A stretch of DNA of 64,000 nt, taken from contig OX411552.1 in the NCBI GenBank assembly GCA_948146395.1, forward strand, positions 49,528,258-49,592,257. Reading direction: 5' to 3'. Source of the DNA: Fragum whitleyi (lineage: Eukaryota > Mollusca > Bivalvia > Cardiida > Cardiidae). A program made the position numbers and the translations under genes. Under the pieces are notes generated by a model, which saw nothing but the letters and a program-made list of their open reading frames with translations, did not search any database and had not been told where the DNA came from. Below are positions 13,101 to 28,100 of this stretch, piece by piece; positions within the stretch are counted from its first letter, which is position 1, and each line of letters begins with the position of its first letter.

Positions 13101-16100
13101 ATTTAGCAGCATCCTCTGTCATGAAACCGTGAAATGTGCTGGCCATAGGGAAATATTGCTGCTGAGTAGGCAGCATGAAGAACTGTGGCTCATGTTGTTT
13201 ATGTACGATGTGGCTTGAGGGCGTAGACATCGCTGGCCTTGGGGCGTTCAAAAACGGGTCTTCGAAGGGATAAGTTCTATCAGCATTATACGACATTGTG
13301 AAATTTTGGATTCTCCACCATGTAACAACTTAATTGTTTGTAAATAAGGACCAACGACTTAAATTTGTTCAATCATTTTTCATTTATTTGTTTCATCTTT
13401 CGAAAACGGAAACGTCCAAAAAAACTCAACTCGATTTCAAAAAAGACACAAAACTTAATCGAACAATCTACTGAAAGTTATCTCCAGGGTTAGACCAATA
13501 ACATAATATGGTGTCCAGAGGTACGTAGGCAACATTCACCCCTTTGTCAATGACATCTGAAGTATAGTATTCCCCTCATGATTATGGAGTGCATTACCAA
13601 AGAACCATAATTCTACATAGCTTATATCTTTAGTTATTGCCCTTTGTTTACTTTTAGACTTCAATTTAAATTACAATGTCAATGTTACTATCCAGTACTA
13701 GGAATAGTCTAGCTTTACTGTCCACAGCATTTCTTGTTTATGCTCCTGCTTCAAAAGTTAACCAACAAACTTAACACTGCCAATTACCTTAAGGCTATTC
13801 AAAGCACAATGCTCATATTTCCCATGATGGTAGATGTCATTGATACACACCTAAAGTAACCAAGGTCAAGGTCATGTGACAAGATCAAGGTCATCTGTCA
13901 AGGTCAAAATTTTGTTAGATTTGGTGTTTCTGGGGGCATTAGTGACTATTAAACCTGTTGGTTTTTTTTAGAAAATTGCAAAAAAGACATGTTAATGTTT
14001 CAATTGGTAAAATTAAGCCATCAGATTAAGGTTTAAGCTCATTACTTCTGAGATGTTGCAAAATTATTACAGGTCCACTACCTAAATCAAGCACTTAAGA
14101 GGCATTAAAAAACTGATTTATGATAGGTCTTTGCTTTATATAGCAAAATTCCTATGTGATGAGCTAATCAAGATGTCATTGTTTGCTGCCTTTAAACAGA
14201 AGTTGGGCCACTATAAGAGGTTTGGCTGTAAAAGAAGGCAGCATTTATGAGGAAATCAACATCAAATATCAAGACCATACTCATGTACACGTAACATCAC
14301 ATTGGAGCCTGTGCATGACATTTCCAACAATTTGACATGTGCTTAGAGTGGAAATAATGAGCAGCCTAGACAGTCACATAGTGCAATTTGAAGAATACCC
14401 GACTGTCTAGAGACCCTTTTTATCTATAAAAATTATAGTGAAGACTATAATCAGACTTTGTGGATGCACAGACTAGCCAGAGTCTTTGCTTGGCACACTT
14501 TCAAAATAGTTGGAAATGTCACACACATGCTCATTTGTTTATAAATTTCTGTGTGTTTTCCTCAGATTTGTGTTGGGGAGTCATCTTGGCAAGCAAAAGA
14601 AGGGGCCATCATGGGTAAGTGCTGAATTTAAGCTCTTTATAAATATCTCAATTATTAGCATTGAAATTAAGTGTGGGTGATATCCTTAAATATTAATTGA
14701 ACTTGTGTATGTGATATTTTTAACAAATATAATTGGAAGTCTGATATTGAGCAAGCTGGACTGCTCGTATCTGATATAAGTATCTTTAACCCTTTATAAA
14801 TATTTTCTGCTTGAAGGAAGATTAAAGTCACTTATTAAATCCCTTTTTCCAAAAGTTGGCTTGGTGAGTAAGAATAGTTTACTTATATAAGTATTTTTGT
14901 AAGAATTATGTCCCTTTTACGACTTAGAACTTTCTACTCTCAAGTGTCTTCAGTTGAGCATTTTCGTTCACATGCTGTGCTCTTATTCTTCTTTAGGTAT
15001 TAATGCTGTGTTACAGAGATTTCTCAACAAATCATCAGGAAAATCCCCCATGTCATCACCTAGAATACTAAACTCTGATAGTCAGGTAATGGATGTAATA
15101 CATCACATGACAAGATTTCTATTAATTCATCATCCAAAAATAGGTATCTTAACCCTATCCTCGTATCATTAGAATTTTAGAAGGCTCTAAACTGGAAGAT
15201 AATGCAGATGAAAAGTGGATACAGTTTTGAATTTTAAACTGGTCCAGATTTGGAGAGATTGCAGATAAGTATGAAAAAAAGGCACTATTCGAAATGAATT
15301 AATCCTTTGTGTTAGTAAATATTATGGTAAAAATTGCCTGTAATAATTATTCATTTCTTCTTTAATGCTCTTTGGTGGTTTTTCAAGAAATAATGGTAGA
15401 TTATCACTTGATAATCTCACCGCAAAAGCAGTGAAATTATCAAAAACTAATATCCTACTTTTGTGCATTTCATCCTATCTGATGTCATCTATGAGGGGCA
15501 AAATAAGTGACATCACAACCTTGCAGGGCAATCACATGCAAAATGAAGCGCTTAACAAAATTATGTCCTAGAAATTTCACATTTTGTCTCGTTTTTGCAT
15601 AAAAGAAATAGAATAATCATTTGTTTTTGTGTAAGATGGATTGATATTTCATTTTGTGAACAACTAAAGCCATATTTTCACTAGTGACTGCCACTCATGA
15701 ATATATAGCTTTTGTTGTTCACTCAATGAAATATAAATCGATCTTACACAAAAAAACTGAAAAGCATGAATATTCTCTATGTGTTAGTAAACTTTATGGT
15801 AAAAATTGCCTGTAATAAATATTCATTTCTTGTTTTTGAAACTGCACTAGTTATTTGGAAATTCTACTTTCATGAAGCAAGCATTGGTTATGTCTATGGA
15901 CGTTTTGGTCCAATATGGTCTTTAATAGACACTTTTGATAATAAGACATATTTTGGCATTAACTTTTATTTGAGCCTGTGCGTGAGATTTCCACAATTTT
16001 AAATAAACACATAGTAAAGACCCTGACCAGTCTGTGCATCCGCACAGTCTGACCAGAGTCTTTACTATGTGTTTATTAGAAAGATAAGGTCTTAAAGTAT

Positions 16101-19100
16101 CCGCAGACCATCAGGTAACTTTACATTAACAGTGTGTGGCTGTCAACGCTGCTCAATGTTTGCACCTCATACAAATTTAACCCTTGTCATGCTGAACCCG
16201 GAATATTCCTGCTGCGGCAGAAGCTATAGACCCACATTAGCCTGCACATATGTGCAGTCTGATGTTAGTCTACACCACCTGTTTCTCACTTTCAAACCAG
16301 AATTGTCAATAGATTTAGTTTTTCAAATAAAAATTGACCTACAGTTGGTACTTTCAGTGATTTTTATACGCCGCCGGAGGCGGACGTATATTGGCGTCAT
16401 CTTCTCCGTCTGTCCGTCCGTCCATCCGTCCGTCCGTCCGTCTGTCCGTCCATCCGTCCGTACGTCCGTCCACTTTTCTTGTCAACGCAACTCCTCCTAA
16501 ACTACTGGCTGGATCTTCTTGAAACTTGGTCAATGTTATCACCTCAATTGGTAGATGTGCATGAAGGAAGGATTTTACGGTTCGTTGATTTTTGCCTGAG
16601 TTATGCCCCTTGATAACTTAGTCTCTGGGTCCACTTTTCTTGTCAACGCAACTCCTCCTAAGTTTCTGGCTGGATCTTTTTGAAACTTGGTCAATGTTAT
16701 CACCTCAATTGGTAGATGTGCATGAAGGAAGGATTTTATGGTTCGTTTATTTTTGCCTGAGTTATGCCCCTTGATAACTTAGTCTCTGGGTCCACTTTTC
16801 TTGTCAACGCAACTCCTCCTAAGTTTCTGGCTGGATCTTCTTGAAACTTGGTCAATGTAATCACCTCAATTGGTAGATGTGCATGAAGGAAGGATTTTAC
16901 GGTTCCTTGATTTTTGCCTGAGTTATGCCCCTTGATAACTTAGTCTCTGGGTCCACTTTTCTTGTCAACACAACTCCTCCTAAGTTTCTAGCTGGATCCT
17001 TTTGAAACTTTGTCAATGTTATCACCTCAATTGGTAGATGTGCATGAAGGAAGGATTTTATGGTTTGTTAATTTTTGCCTGAGTTATGCTCCTTAAAAAC
17101 TTAGTGTCTGGGTCCACTTTTCTTGTCAACGCAACTCCTCCTAAGTTTCTGGCTGGATCTTCTTGAAACTTGGTCAATGTTATCACCTCAATTGGTAGAT
17201 GTGCATGAAGGAAGGATTTTATGGTTTGTTGATTTTTGCCTGAGTTATGCCCCTTAAAAACTTAGTATCTAGGGCTTATTGAAATTGCAGCCTTGTGAAG
17301 GCAACTCCTCCTAACTTTTTGTCTTGATTTAAATGAAACTTGGTCATTTTCAATTTGGTTCTGTCAAAATAAGTAGTGTCTACAATTATTTCTGTGAAGC
17401 AGCAGCAATGTGGCGGCGTATTTTGTGACGATGGCACTCTTGTTGCCCTTTGATTTTGATGCAAATTTTTAGCCAAAAATTATTCAGCATGACAAGGGTT
17501 AAAATTGTTGGAAATGTCACACACAGGCTCTTTTTTCCTTTTCCCATATAGGAGAAGCAGTTACCTGACTACATCACAGACAAGATTCATTCTGTTGTGT
17601 TTGACCTTCTGTCTCATTCTCAACTCACGATTAGAGAACATGCAGCTAAGACTTTAGCCACCTACATCACATGCTCAAATGTCATGGTAAGCTGAATTAG
17701 AATATCTTCAAGCTCAAATGTCATGGTAGGCTTTAAATCAAATATTGTCAAGCTCAAATGTCATTGTAAGCCTAAACTCAATTATCGTCAAGCTCAAATG
17801 TCATGGTAAGCATAAACTCAAATATCATCAAGCTCAAATGTCATGGTAAGCCTAAACCCACTAATCGTCAAGCTCAAATGTCATGGTAAGCCTAATTCAA
17901 ATATCATCAAGTTCAAATGTCATGGTAAGCATCAACACAAATATTTCCATTAAATGGTATCGGTGACTACCTTGATGGCCAAATTGTATAGGTATTTGAG
18001 TCAAGTCCCTAAGGTCTCTAGTTCTAGCCCTGAACGTGGCCATTGAAGTTCGACAGAGTGGGTTCGATTCCTGGGCTGGTACACTAACAAACTAATTGTC
18101 TTTTGGATGAGCATTAAACGAAGGTCCTGTGAGATGGTGCTTTACACCGAGCATGTCAAAGAACCATGGTGGATCTAAGCAGTAGTTTCATTATGTATCC
18201 TTGCACTATCCCCTGTAACAACTAACTCTTCTTGGGGCATCACTCATATGGGTATGTGCCACGTTAGTAAAAATAATTAAACAGAAAAATACACACACAT
18301 TGTGAAATGTATTGACCCTTGTCAGTTTGCATCGATTGCTCTAAATGACCAGAGGTGATATTTTTTGCTTATTGTAGAATTTCACAATTCAAAAAAGTCA
18401 TCATTTTTCAAAATATATTCATACTTTAATTATTATGCATGTTGAACATTGCCCGATCAGATTTATTTCTTTGTTTCCTATTTGCAGTTAAGATGTCTTA
18501 ATAATTCCTTTCTGAGTGTTTGGATTTGGTGTCTTTGTTTGTCTTTAAGTATGAGAAAAGTTAAGCCAAATCCATTAAGTTTGTTGTAATCAATTTGTCA
18601 TCAGAATGATAAGTATGAAAACTGTTGTGGTTGTGATGTTGTTTCATTTACTTTATTTTTTTCTGAATTTTAGGATGCACTGTCAACCCTTCATGAAGTA
18701 TTGCTGATTCTACGGAATGGAAAAGATGTGTCCAAGAATAATCATATGCAGGTATATATGTTACAAATTAAGTTTTTATAAGGGATTTTGACTTGCCAGT
18801 AGAATTGAAATTCAAGATGAATTCTTTAAAGTAACATGAAAACTGTCCTTAATAGACTTGTTGTTGTATCCTGAATGATGAGTATTTACTGATTGTGTAC
18901 CGAATATGGATTTAGCCAATTTCTTGATTACACAATTTCTAGAAAAATTAAATTACAGTCTTTATGTTTTTCATTTTAACCCTTTGCTGTTTAATCCCTG
19001 CTTTTTACGTGCCTGTGATTTTATGATTGAGAAAACATTGTGAAAAAAGAAAAAATTGCTTCTGACAAGCAATTTCTTCTTTTTCCTCACTATTTTCTAC

Positions 19101-22100
19101 CCTACTGAATGGTTATTTCTCAAATTAAATCCACTTTTAATTTTCGTCTGCAAAACCGTTGAATTTGGACATGTCCAAAATTTTGTAAAACACGAAACGG
19201 TTAAGGCAATCTAAACAATTTAGATTGCCTAAATGTGAAAAACTTAAAGACAGTAATTTCAAAAAAGATACGCTTTTAATTTTGTTTTATTTCTTGGAGA
19301 GAAAACATTTTCAGAAATAAAGAAATAAAAGCAATATCATGTTTTGTAATCTTTAGTTGAACATGCTTGAGGCAAGCAGCCTGGTCTAATCTAGCAAAGT
19401 TTCTTTTCAATTCTCTTGGGCAATCGGTTTCAATTTACAAGTGATAATCGGTTTTTAATTGGAAAAGCAACTAATGATCGATTGTACAATCTTTTTCTTA
19501 TAAATTAATTTGGCACTCCCCGTATCATCCTTTGAAGAATAGAATGTGAAATTTAGTCAAAACTCATGACCTAAAGATTCATTCTGCAGAATTTACTACC
19601 AACTTCATGGCTCGGCATGAAACAGTTGTAACTGGCTATAAACATATACGCAGTTACCACTGTTTCATGCCGAGCCATTAAACTGATGTCAGTTTCAAAA
19701 ATCAATATACATTTGTATAATGGCTTTGATTAATGTGTTAGGAACTTATTAATCAATTTTGAAATTTTTTAGTCAATTATTACAATCCGAAGCCCAAACC
19801 AACTTATTATCGATTATAATCGATTAATCTGCCAATCACTACTGCCAACCCCTGGGCCTATTTCAGCAAAACTTTTTGTGGTTGGCCTTTCTCAAAACTT
19901 TTTCATGTAAGTTGTTTATCTCATAAATATTGGCATGGCTTTGTTTATTTCAATTCCAATATCTTGAAACTTCTCCTCCAAGACTTCTCAACCAATTTCA
20001 ACCAAACCTGGAGGGATCCTTCTCAAAAACTGAATGTTAAATTTTGATTGGCTCTTAAATACAGTTGTGGAAGGGCTAGGATTATTGTTCCTTGCAAAAT
20101 CTGAAAATCCGGAAACTTGTTACTGTAAATTGTTTGTGAAATTTAAATTGACCCATAAATGTGGTAGGATGGGGTTATTGATTTATCTCTTTTTCCAATT
20201 TTTACACAACTCTCGTTAGCACTAAAAATATGGGCATAGAAAAATGGGACTTAACTACTCCTTTAAATCTTATACATCTTCTCCTAACCAAACTACTGAA
20301 ACAATTTCAGCAAAATTTTGCCAGAATTTCAAATTACACAACCTGTGTTGGATTTTTTCATCGGCTGATAACGATGTGGCATGGTGGGGATGATCTTCAC
20401 TTGGAGATGCATGAAAGTCATCTCCTCCAAAAACCTAACTTCGGACAGTAGTTCTGTAAAATTGCATTTTTTTTAGGTACAGGTAGTAACATAGTAAAAA
20501 TGACTATCATTCTGATCAAAACTATCCTCAAACACCCACTCAGCTCCAATCATTCATTCCAAACACTCACTCAAACCATTTAAAAAATAAATCACTAAAA
20601 ATGAAAAGATAAACAACTACATTCAAAATAAAAATCGGTAGATAAAATCCACTATTTCACTAAATTATTGAGTTTTGTAACTTGTGATGGATTTGTGAAG
20701 ATATAGAAAGCTATTCATAGAAGCTTTGTGTATATTTTATTAAAGGGAGGTAATAAATATTGCTTATTTTGTTCATATTGAGCTAAATTAGCAATATTGG
20801 ATTACCTCCCTTGAATTTCACACAAAACTTGCACCACACACTCATTCAATTTCATACCAAAATAATTCCAAATCATTCATTTTGTCAATTTCACAATGCT
20901 TTAACTGTATGAGTTCTTTGATTGAATCATTTGAACAATTCAGCCCCTTCGGAGCCTATTGTTTTCTAAGGTCGTTTATATAAGGCTTAAAGGATTTAAA
21001 ATTGTTGAAAAGAATGTCAAGAAATAACACAAAATTTCGTGATAAAAGAGTATACTGAAAGTTTTATTTATTTGGACAGTTAATTTAATTTAATTTTATT
21101 TACAGAATTATTCCACGCCATTTCTGGATGATTATGCTGCAGAAGGGTTTCTAGGTGTTTGTATTTTCTTAGTCAAGGTATGTCATAGATACAGGTCATT
21201 GAAAGAATGAATAAAAATTACTTGAATCTTATTTCGTAAATGTGACAATGGTGTCATTACTGATTTGATGTCAACATTTAGGATCGGCAAAAGTTGTTAC
21301 ACAGAAAAATTAAAAGCGTTTAATATTAAAAGATTGTGTCAATTTATTGGAAAATTCAGGTTATGTTATAAATAGAATATCTGATTTGTGTTTACAAAAT
21401 TCCATTTTTTTTAAAATCATCATCTTAAACAGATAAACACTTAGAAAAGCCTTGCTTTTATTTGTTTATCAATGACTCTTTTCATAAATCCTGTATTTCA
21501 TGACCACTCATTCAATTTCCTCTATTTATTTTCAAGCTTTGAATGCCTAATTTTGTATTTCAGGTTATACCATTAAAGCATTTACTGCCAGGATGGCCAG
21601 ACTATATATCCACATTTCTAGTCTATTTATCACACCCTGCTTCCACTGTGAGGCAGGCAGCCAGCTCTGTCTTTAAATATCTAGGTTAGTTGTTAAATTA
21701 TCCTGTATCATAACAATACTATGGGCCACTAATTCTCATTGTGGGATCTCAATGGGGAAAAAATTAGTCTAAATTTAGATATTTATCGATGGCTCAGTGT
21801 AAAACAGTTGTAACTGCCTATATATCTATAGGCAGTTACAACTGTTTCATGCTGAGCCATCAATATGACCTGTTAGATAAAAAGGGAGTGTCGGGGTAGT
21901 GTATAGAGTGTATAACCTTGTCAGACATTGTAGACTGCGCAGACAAAACTAAGGTCGAAACTTTTCACACTTAACTGGTTTTCTGAAGCTAGAGATAACG
22001 TTTTACCTTCCATTAGAAGAATTTCAAAATGGGGCCTGACCTGAATCAGAACCAGTTTACCTTTCAAAAAATTATTGGAAAGAGATCAGAGTTGGTCCTT

Positions 22101-25100
22101 TCTTGCATGACAGATCAAAGTATGTGCATCATGTGACTTGCAGAGTAGATAAGCCATAGTTGATAGATTTGGTTTGATTCAACAACACTTAGGGCTTGGT
22201 ATACACTAAATAAGAAATTTGAAGTGAAGAATTAGAACTCTGTGTATAAAATCAAATAACAACATAAGAATGATGTATGAATAAGAATAACTTTTCCAAT
22301 TTTTCAACTTGGATTATTGTGTACACTGGTTTAAAGTGAACGTTTAATCCTCACAAAAGATTCAGTATTGCCCCTTTAACCTCAGAAGAGGCAATATTTA
22401 TGACTCAACTGTCTTCAAACTTAATCAAAATTTTATCTACTTGATATCTTTGTCAACTTTAAATTTGGTATGTCTGGGCTGTAAAATTACACCAATATGT
22501 GAAAAAATTAGAAAAACACCTTTGATTTCTATCTGGAAGTTGCATTTATGAATTTCATTAGCTCGGCTGTTTTCGGAGAAAACCCGAGGTATTGCTATAG
22601 CCTCCATGTCGTCGTCGTCGTCGTTGTCGTCGTCGTCGTTGTCGTGCGAAAACTTTGACATTTTGTTATATCTCTGGTTCTACTGAAGGCATTCACTTGA
22701 AACTTGGCACACATGTTCACCATCAAAAGAGCAACCTATACTATCAAGGGGGATAACTCTAGATGCATTTTGTGCAAATTATGCCCCTTTTTCGACTTAC
22801 ATTTTTTCCCACCATCCAGCACTGGACAGCCGAGCGTAGGCACCCGTAGGCGGTGCTCTTGTTGAGAATTAGATTAGGACCTTTGAAGATAGCATTAGTA
22901 GAAAGAATGTCTTATGCAAGCACAAAAGGGCCATTTTAAGGGCCAATAGCCTTCTAGTTTTAGATAAAAATATATCAAACCAGCCCTGTGATTAGAATGA
23001 CAAAATGTTGCAAACAGTTCGCCAATTATACCCAGCTTTGCACATGCACTTGCGTGCAAAGCTGGGTATAATTGACAAACTGCTGCACTGTTTTGTCATC
23101 CTGAACACAGGGCAGGATAAGGCTTAATACTTATATGTTAACCTTTTCAGTTGTGAAGAGTTGTCACAGCGTGGTTGTACTGAAGCTAATGTTACAATCG
23201 CTGGCCATGCACTGGAACCCTGATACAGACAGCATGACGCTGGAGATGACACATGACTCGACTGTGGGCGAGTCATTACCCTCTGTCACAGAATATAATG
23301 GTAAAAATAAACCTATTAATCAAACCCCCATTATCTTACTTTTGGTGTATATAGGAGTCAGCTTGTCACCCATCAATCCGTATGTTATTAGCACTTACCT
23401 GTCCACTCAATTTCTCTGCAACTAATGGATTTCTTTGAGATCTGTATCAGGCAGAGATGTACAATTTAAATTTTGGTAACGATCCATTTACTTTTGACAT
23501 AGTTATGGCCCTTTGATGGAAAATGGCTTTTCATTATTGACAAGCACTTGTAGGGGGTATTAGTCTGCTTTGCGACAGTCTAGTTTATATTGTTTGGGAA
23601 AAAGTTTTTCAAATTAAACCAATCCCTCTTAATTCCTCTCAGAAAATTTATCACTTCTAATGCCAAATGTGAGGGGCATTGAAGGAACTAAGATGGGTAA
23701 CTGCTTCCGGGAATTGAACTTGAGCCTTCATCGTTTAAGAGATGAGTGCTCTACCTCTCGATTATGGAAACCACACTTATTGTTTGATTCAGTGTAAGAT
23801 CGATTTATCTAATGTTCAATGTTCAATCCCTGACAGGCCCTCATCCTTTCCGACTATTTGTCTCTCACTGATGGGCTGATAATCATAGACCTTTGTGAGA
23901 AAGCAACTGGAGGTTAGGAAAGGATGTGATGGTAGTACTGGTGAGAGAAATACCAGGAATCCATAGTTAGGTTCTCCAGCCACTGCAATATAGCTGCAAG
24001 TTTGTTGAAAACAGCATAAAACTCCATTCCAACAAACAAACAAATCTTTTGTTCAGTGGATAACAAGAGCAATGTTATAGCAAATAGTCTTGCCATTTGT
24101 AAAGACGTAGCTCACATTGTTAATAGTGAACATAATTATTGCTCCTGCATATAACAAACTAGTATTTTATTTCTTTTATGCAAACTGAGACAAAATTTGA
24201 AAATTTTCTCCTAAAATCTGTCATTTCACTTGAAATTACATTCCCAGATGATGATTTGAAGGCTTTTATGGGACCTGCTTACATGAAGTCTTAAAAAGAA
24301 AATTAACAAATCTAGTGTAAAATCTTAAAGTAATTGTTGTCTAGAAGTAAACTTATTTAGGGTTTATCCACTGTGAAATATGTGATCCTTGTCTTTACTA
24401 TGGGCTCTGTATATAGTATATTATGATAATGTTTATTTCAATGAATCTATTATTTTGCTGTTCAGACTGCTCTATATATTCAATGTCATTTATACACATC
24501 TGAAATGTCACAACAAACTCAAATTCGAGCCTGTTCTTGACATTTACAACAACTTCTAATGTGCACTAAGCAAAGACTCTGGCCAGCCTGTGCATCTTCA
24601 CAGGCTGTCCAGAGTCTTCACTTTGCCCTTTATAGAAAGATAAGCTCACAAAGCATCATTAACAGACAGGCAACCTTCTTATAACACTATGTGACTTACT
24701 AGGCTGCTCAACATTTGCGACTCACTACATTTCAAATTTGATGGAGATGCCAATACAGACTCATTTGTCCTTGTATATATGTAGGAGGAAACCTAACCAA
24801 CACATGGGAAGGTAGAGAAGGGAGATTGTTTGCCTATGAACTCATCTTTAAATATCTCATCAAGAACCATTGGTTGTACACATTTGGTCCTGCAGGCACA
24901 GGGCAGTTTATGGATACTGGGATGAGGTAAGGAATTTTATTACTCTAGGTAATCAATCCCTAATAATTTAATTTTATTTTTGTCCGACAATCTGTGTGCA
25001 TTCTGATTTTATTCCCCAATGAAATCAACTTTTGGAACACACTCATTTTGTAAGCTTCCATACAAAGTAGTCCCACAGGAAATCTGTAAAATTATTGGTA

Positions 25101-28100
25101 ATTCTTTAAATTTATGCTGCATGATGTTCAATTGTATGAAGATATTTGTACAGTATTTGTTAATTTCATGGAAGTATGAAACTAAAAACGTTATTCATTC
25201 AGTGTTATAAGGTTTTTAGTTTCATTTCTCCAAAAAATTAACAAATATACTCTTTTCATTTTTTAAATGAAAAATATTGAAATCGGCATGACTCATGCTC
25301 TCTTGGATGATGTCCTTAATGACTTTATAATTTATAGGCACTTACTACATTTCAGTACTGCTATGATGTTTAAAACGAACATGTTTTGCTTAACCAAAAT
25401 ATAACAATGTCTTCGAAAGCTTTCTGACATCAAGCCAATTTCAAAATTTTCTCATTAGGGGGGACTATATAATTAGGCACATTCCTTTCATTAATCATGA
25501 AGAACTAGTCAAGGCTATAAAGTAATTTTGCAATTTGTTCAATTTTGGCCACAGCTGGTCAGCTGATACTGACTAGTCAGTATATTTTGCCTTGGAAATT
25601 AAGTTTACTGATGTGTCGTTGATGTTCGAAAAAAGAACAAGGACATTATAATTTGCTGCGGCACCCAAGTATTGCTGTTTCATTGCCCTTTTATCCCAAA
25701 TGGCACAAAACATTGTCGGTACCCCTAACTGATGTGTCTAAGGGTTTAGTTGACTGTATTCTTTTGTAAAAAAAAGAAAGAGTAAAAACCTAAATTCACC
25801 ACTTTTAGTTTAACATAAATAAATTTATCAAGTGATATTTCATTGAAAATAATTGTGTCCATTGTCCACTTTGTACATGTATTTAGAATCCCATTTCTTA
25901 AAATTAAAAGCATATTGATGGTTCAGCTCAAAACGGTTGTAACTGCCTATAAACTTATATTATAGGCAGTTACAACTGTTACACATTAATATGACATCTT
26001 GTAGAAAGATGACAGTATCTACCTTTAGCAAAGTCAGATAAATTTCATGTGGTGAAAACAGTAACAAAAATGTTTTTCTTCATTTGGGATAACAAAGCAC
26101 AAGCAAGCCCTGCATAATCTAGTGACATGTTTATGATGCATGATTGAAACTCAGGTTGTTCCCATATGCATTGTTATCCTGAACACAGGGCTCAATGAGA
26201 CCTCACCTAGGTTAATATTTGTTAATATTTAGCTTTATCCCAGAATTTTACAATTGTAGGATTTTATACTTGATTGGGGGGGGGGGGATTATTTGGAAAA
26301 CAAAAAATTGCTTGTAAAATGCAATTTATCTTTTTTCAATAATATTTACTGTCACATGGGCATGTTTCTTTTCAAATTGCTCCAACTTTTATATTTAGAT
26401 TAAGGTTTAAAATTTGGACTAGTTTATTTTTTTTTTGGAAAATTGGAAATATTTATTTTAACTTTTTTACAGCAAAGAAGATCCAGTTATCGAAGAGAAA
26501 GTAGTGGATCAGGTAAATAATTGAAAACTTATGAAAGATGGATTATTATCGAACGGCTGTTTTTCTGGAAACAATTGAAGTGCTGATATATTGCTGGCTC
26601 AGTGCAAAACAGTTCTAACTCCCTATATATTCATATGGAGGTACAACTGTTTCACTCTAAGCCATTGATATCCTTCATGTCATTGTCAGCATTGCCATCT
26701 TGCAAAAATGTTGACAATCTGTTGTATCTCTGATGCTAATGAAGGTGTCAAACTAAAACTTTGAATATGTGTTCACTTAGTTCTAGTCCATCTGTCTGTT
26801 CATGTGTCTGTCTGTCCCTCTATCACTAATTTTAACAAGATTTGATTTCCAAAAAATAACCACTTCATTGCAGCTTTCTCAAAATGAATGTAGGGACATA
26901 GGAAATATTCCTTATGAAAATGGGGCCAATACGTCAGAAAACATGGAGGAAAGGGGCCTTATGGAAATTCAATTGAAATTATCTCTTTTACCAGATATTT
27001 TATGTCCACAAACTTTCAAAGGCTGATTGTAATTTCAAAAATTAGGCAGATCTTTCAGAAAAAAATAGGGAAAGGTGCCTAATGGTTTTTCACTTTGAAA
27101 ATTCTCATTTTTTGCAATAAAGTCCACAAATATTAAAAGATTTCCTTGAAACTTTCACTGGATGATTTCTATGGTTGTGAAGAAATAAAGTTCCTGATAT
27201 ATTAGTTTAATTCTCGAAAAAAACTTGGTTGTCAGCAGAGCGTCTCAGGCCCCCTTTTGACTCTTTTTTTGTTGCTCACAAAATCAATGACTTGTTAATA
27301 TTACTCTCAATCAAATGATTATTTTGTTTCTGAAATGCAGAAATGAGATGAAGTTTGACTTTTTTAGGAAGAATTATAAAGCAGGTCATTTTGCATGTGG
27401 TCACTTGACAATATAATGATGTTTTGAGGATAATAGGTCCAACCCAAATATGGTGAAATTAAACAAAAGCAGCCCTGTATTCAGGATGACAAAAACATGC
27501 GAACTGTTTGCAAATTATACCCTGCTTTGAACATGATTTTGTGTGCAAAGGGAGATATTATTAGTAAACAGTTTGCACCAATTTGTCATCCAGAATGCAG
27601 TTCAATCTTGTGGTATGTGTGCTGGTTTTGAGGTGAATTACTATGTGACAATTTACCAGGAAATCTTGATAAGCCACTGGAAACCATTAAAGAATACTTT
27701 ATATTTTGTGTTTACAGAAAGAGTCAAGAGATGGAATTCATCATGTGGAATCAGAGAAATCTCTCGCAGTGAGTGAATAACAAACTGTCTTAATTGTATA
27801 TGTTTAACTCTTTTGTTTACTGAAAGAAAGACTGCATTTTAAAGCTCATATCGATGGCTCAGCATGAATCAATTGTAACTGCCTATAAAGATATAGGCAG
27901 TTACAAATATTTTGTGCTGAGCCATCAATATTTGTCTATTGACAGTGCAGGAATAGGACTTGGATTTGAGGATTGACAAAAAACAATATTTGTAGTACCT
28001 TAAAATCAGAAATTGAACTGATACATGGTCTAGCCCCAAAACAGGTTACATACTCTTAAGAATTTGTTTTTGTTCCTATTTCTTGGTTACTTTAATTGGT

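Larger units (their letters stand above)
5831..13508 (-). mobile_element. Ty3/gypsy LTR retrotransposon, full-length but broken
   Basis: The order on the - strand is 5' LTR (13321-13508), primer site, gag with CCHC knuckles, aspartic protease, reverse transcriptase, RNase H, integrase, polypurine tract, 3' LTR (5831-6018). Integrase after RT/RNase H is the Ty3/gypsy (Metaviridae) order. A 4 bp target duplication TGGT flanks it (5827-5830 and 13509-13512). The LTRs differ at about 5 of 188 positions (~97% identical), so the insertion is fairly young. Even so, the coding region carries at least five breaks (see the parts) and a 977 bp foreign insertion inside gag, so it cannot be autonomous as it stands. 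It lies antisense in intron 2 of the solenoid gene. Confidence 0.95.
15972..17530 (+). repeat. MITE M1 (copy C2), interrupted by nested elements
   Basis: Terminal repeats gagcctgtgcgtgag / gtcacacacaggctc, with the M1 internal hairpin (agtaaagaccctgaccag and complement at about 16013-16070). M2 copy D1 is inserted at 16178-17501 with target duplication AAATT. The right end lies 21 nt before exon e5. Confidence 0.8.

Noticed and set aside
10522..13132. Several + strand ORFs inside the gypsy element
   Set aside because: They are shadows of the antisense gag-pol frames.
16132..16542. ORFs rich in SVRPSVRPSV or DGRTDGR
   Set aside because: They are translations of the CCGTCCGTC run in HT5, on both strands.
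17673..17943. CRISPR-like spacing of a 24-28 bp repeat
   Set aside because: Spacers are themselves repeats and the unit is an exon end; this is animal DNA with a minisatellite.
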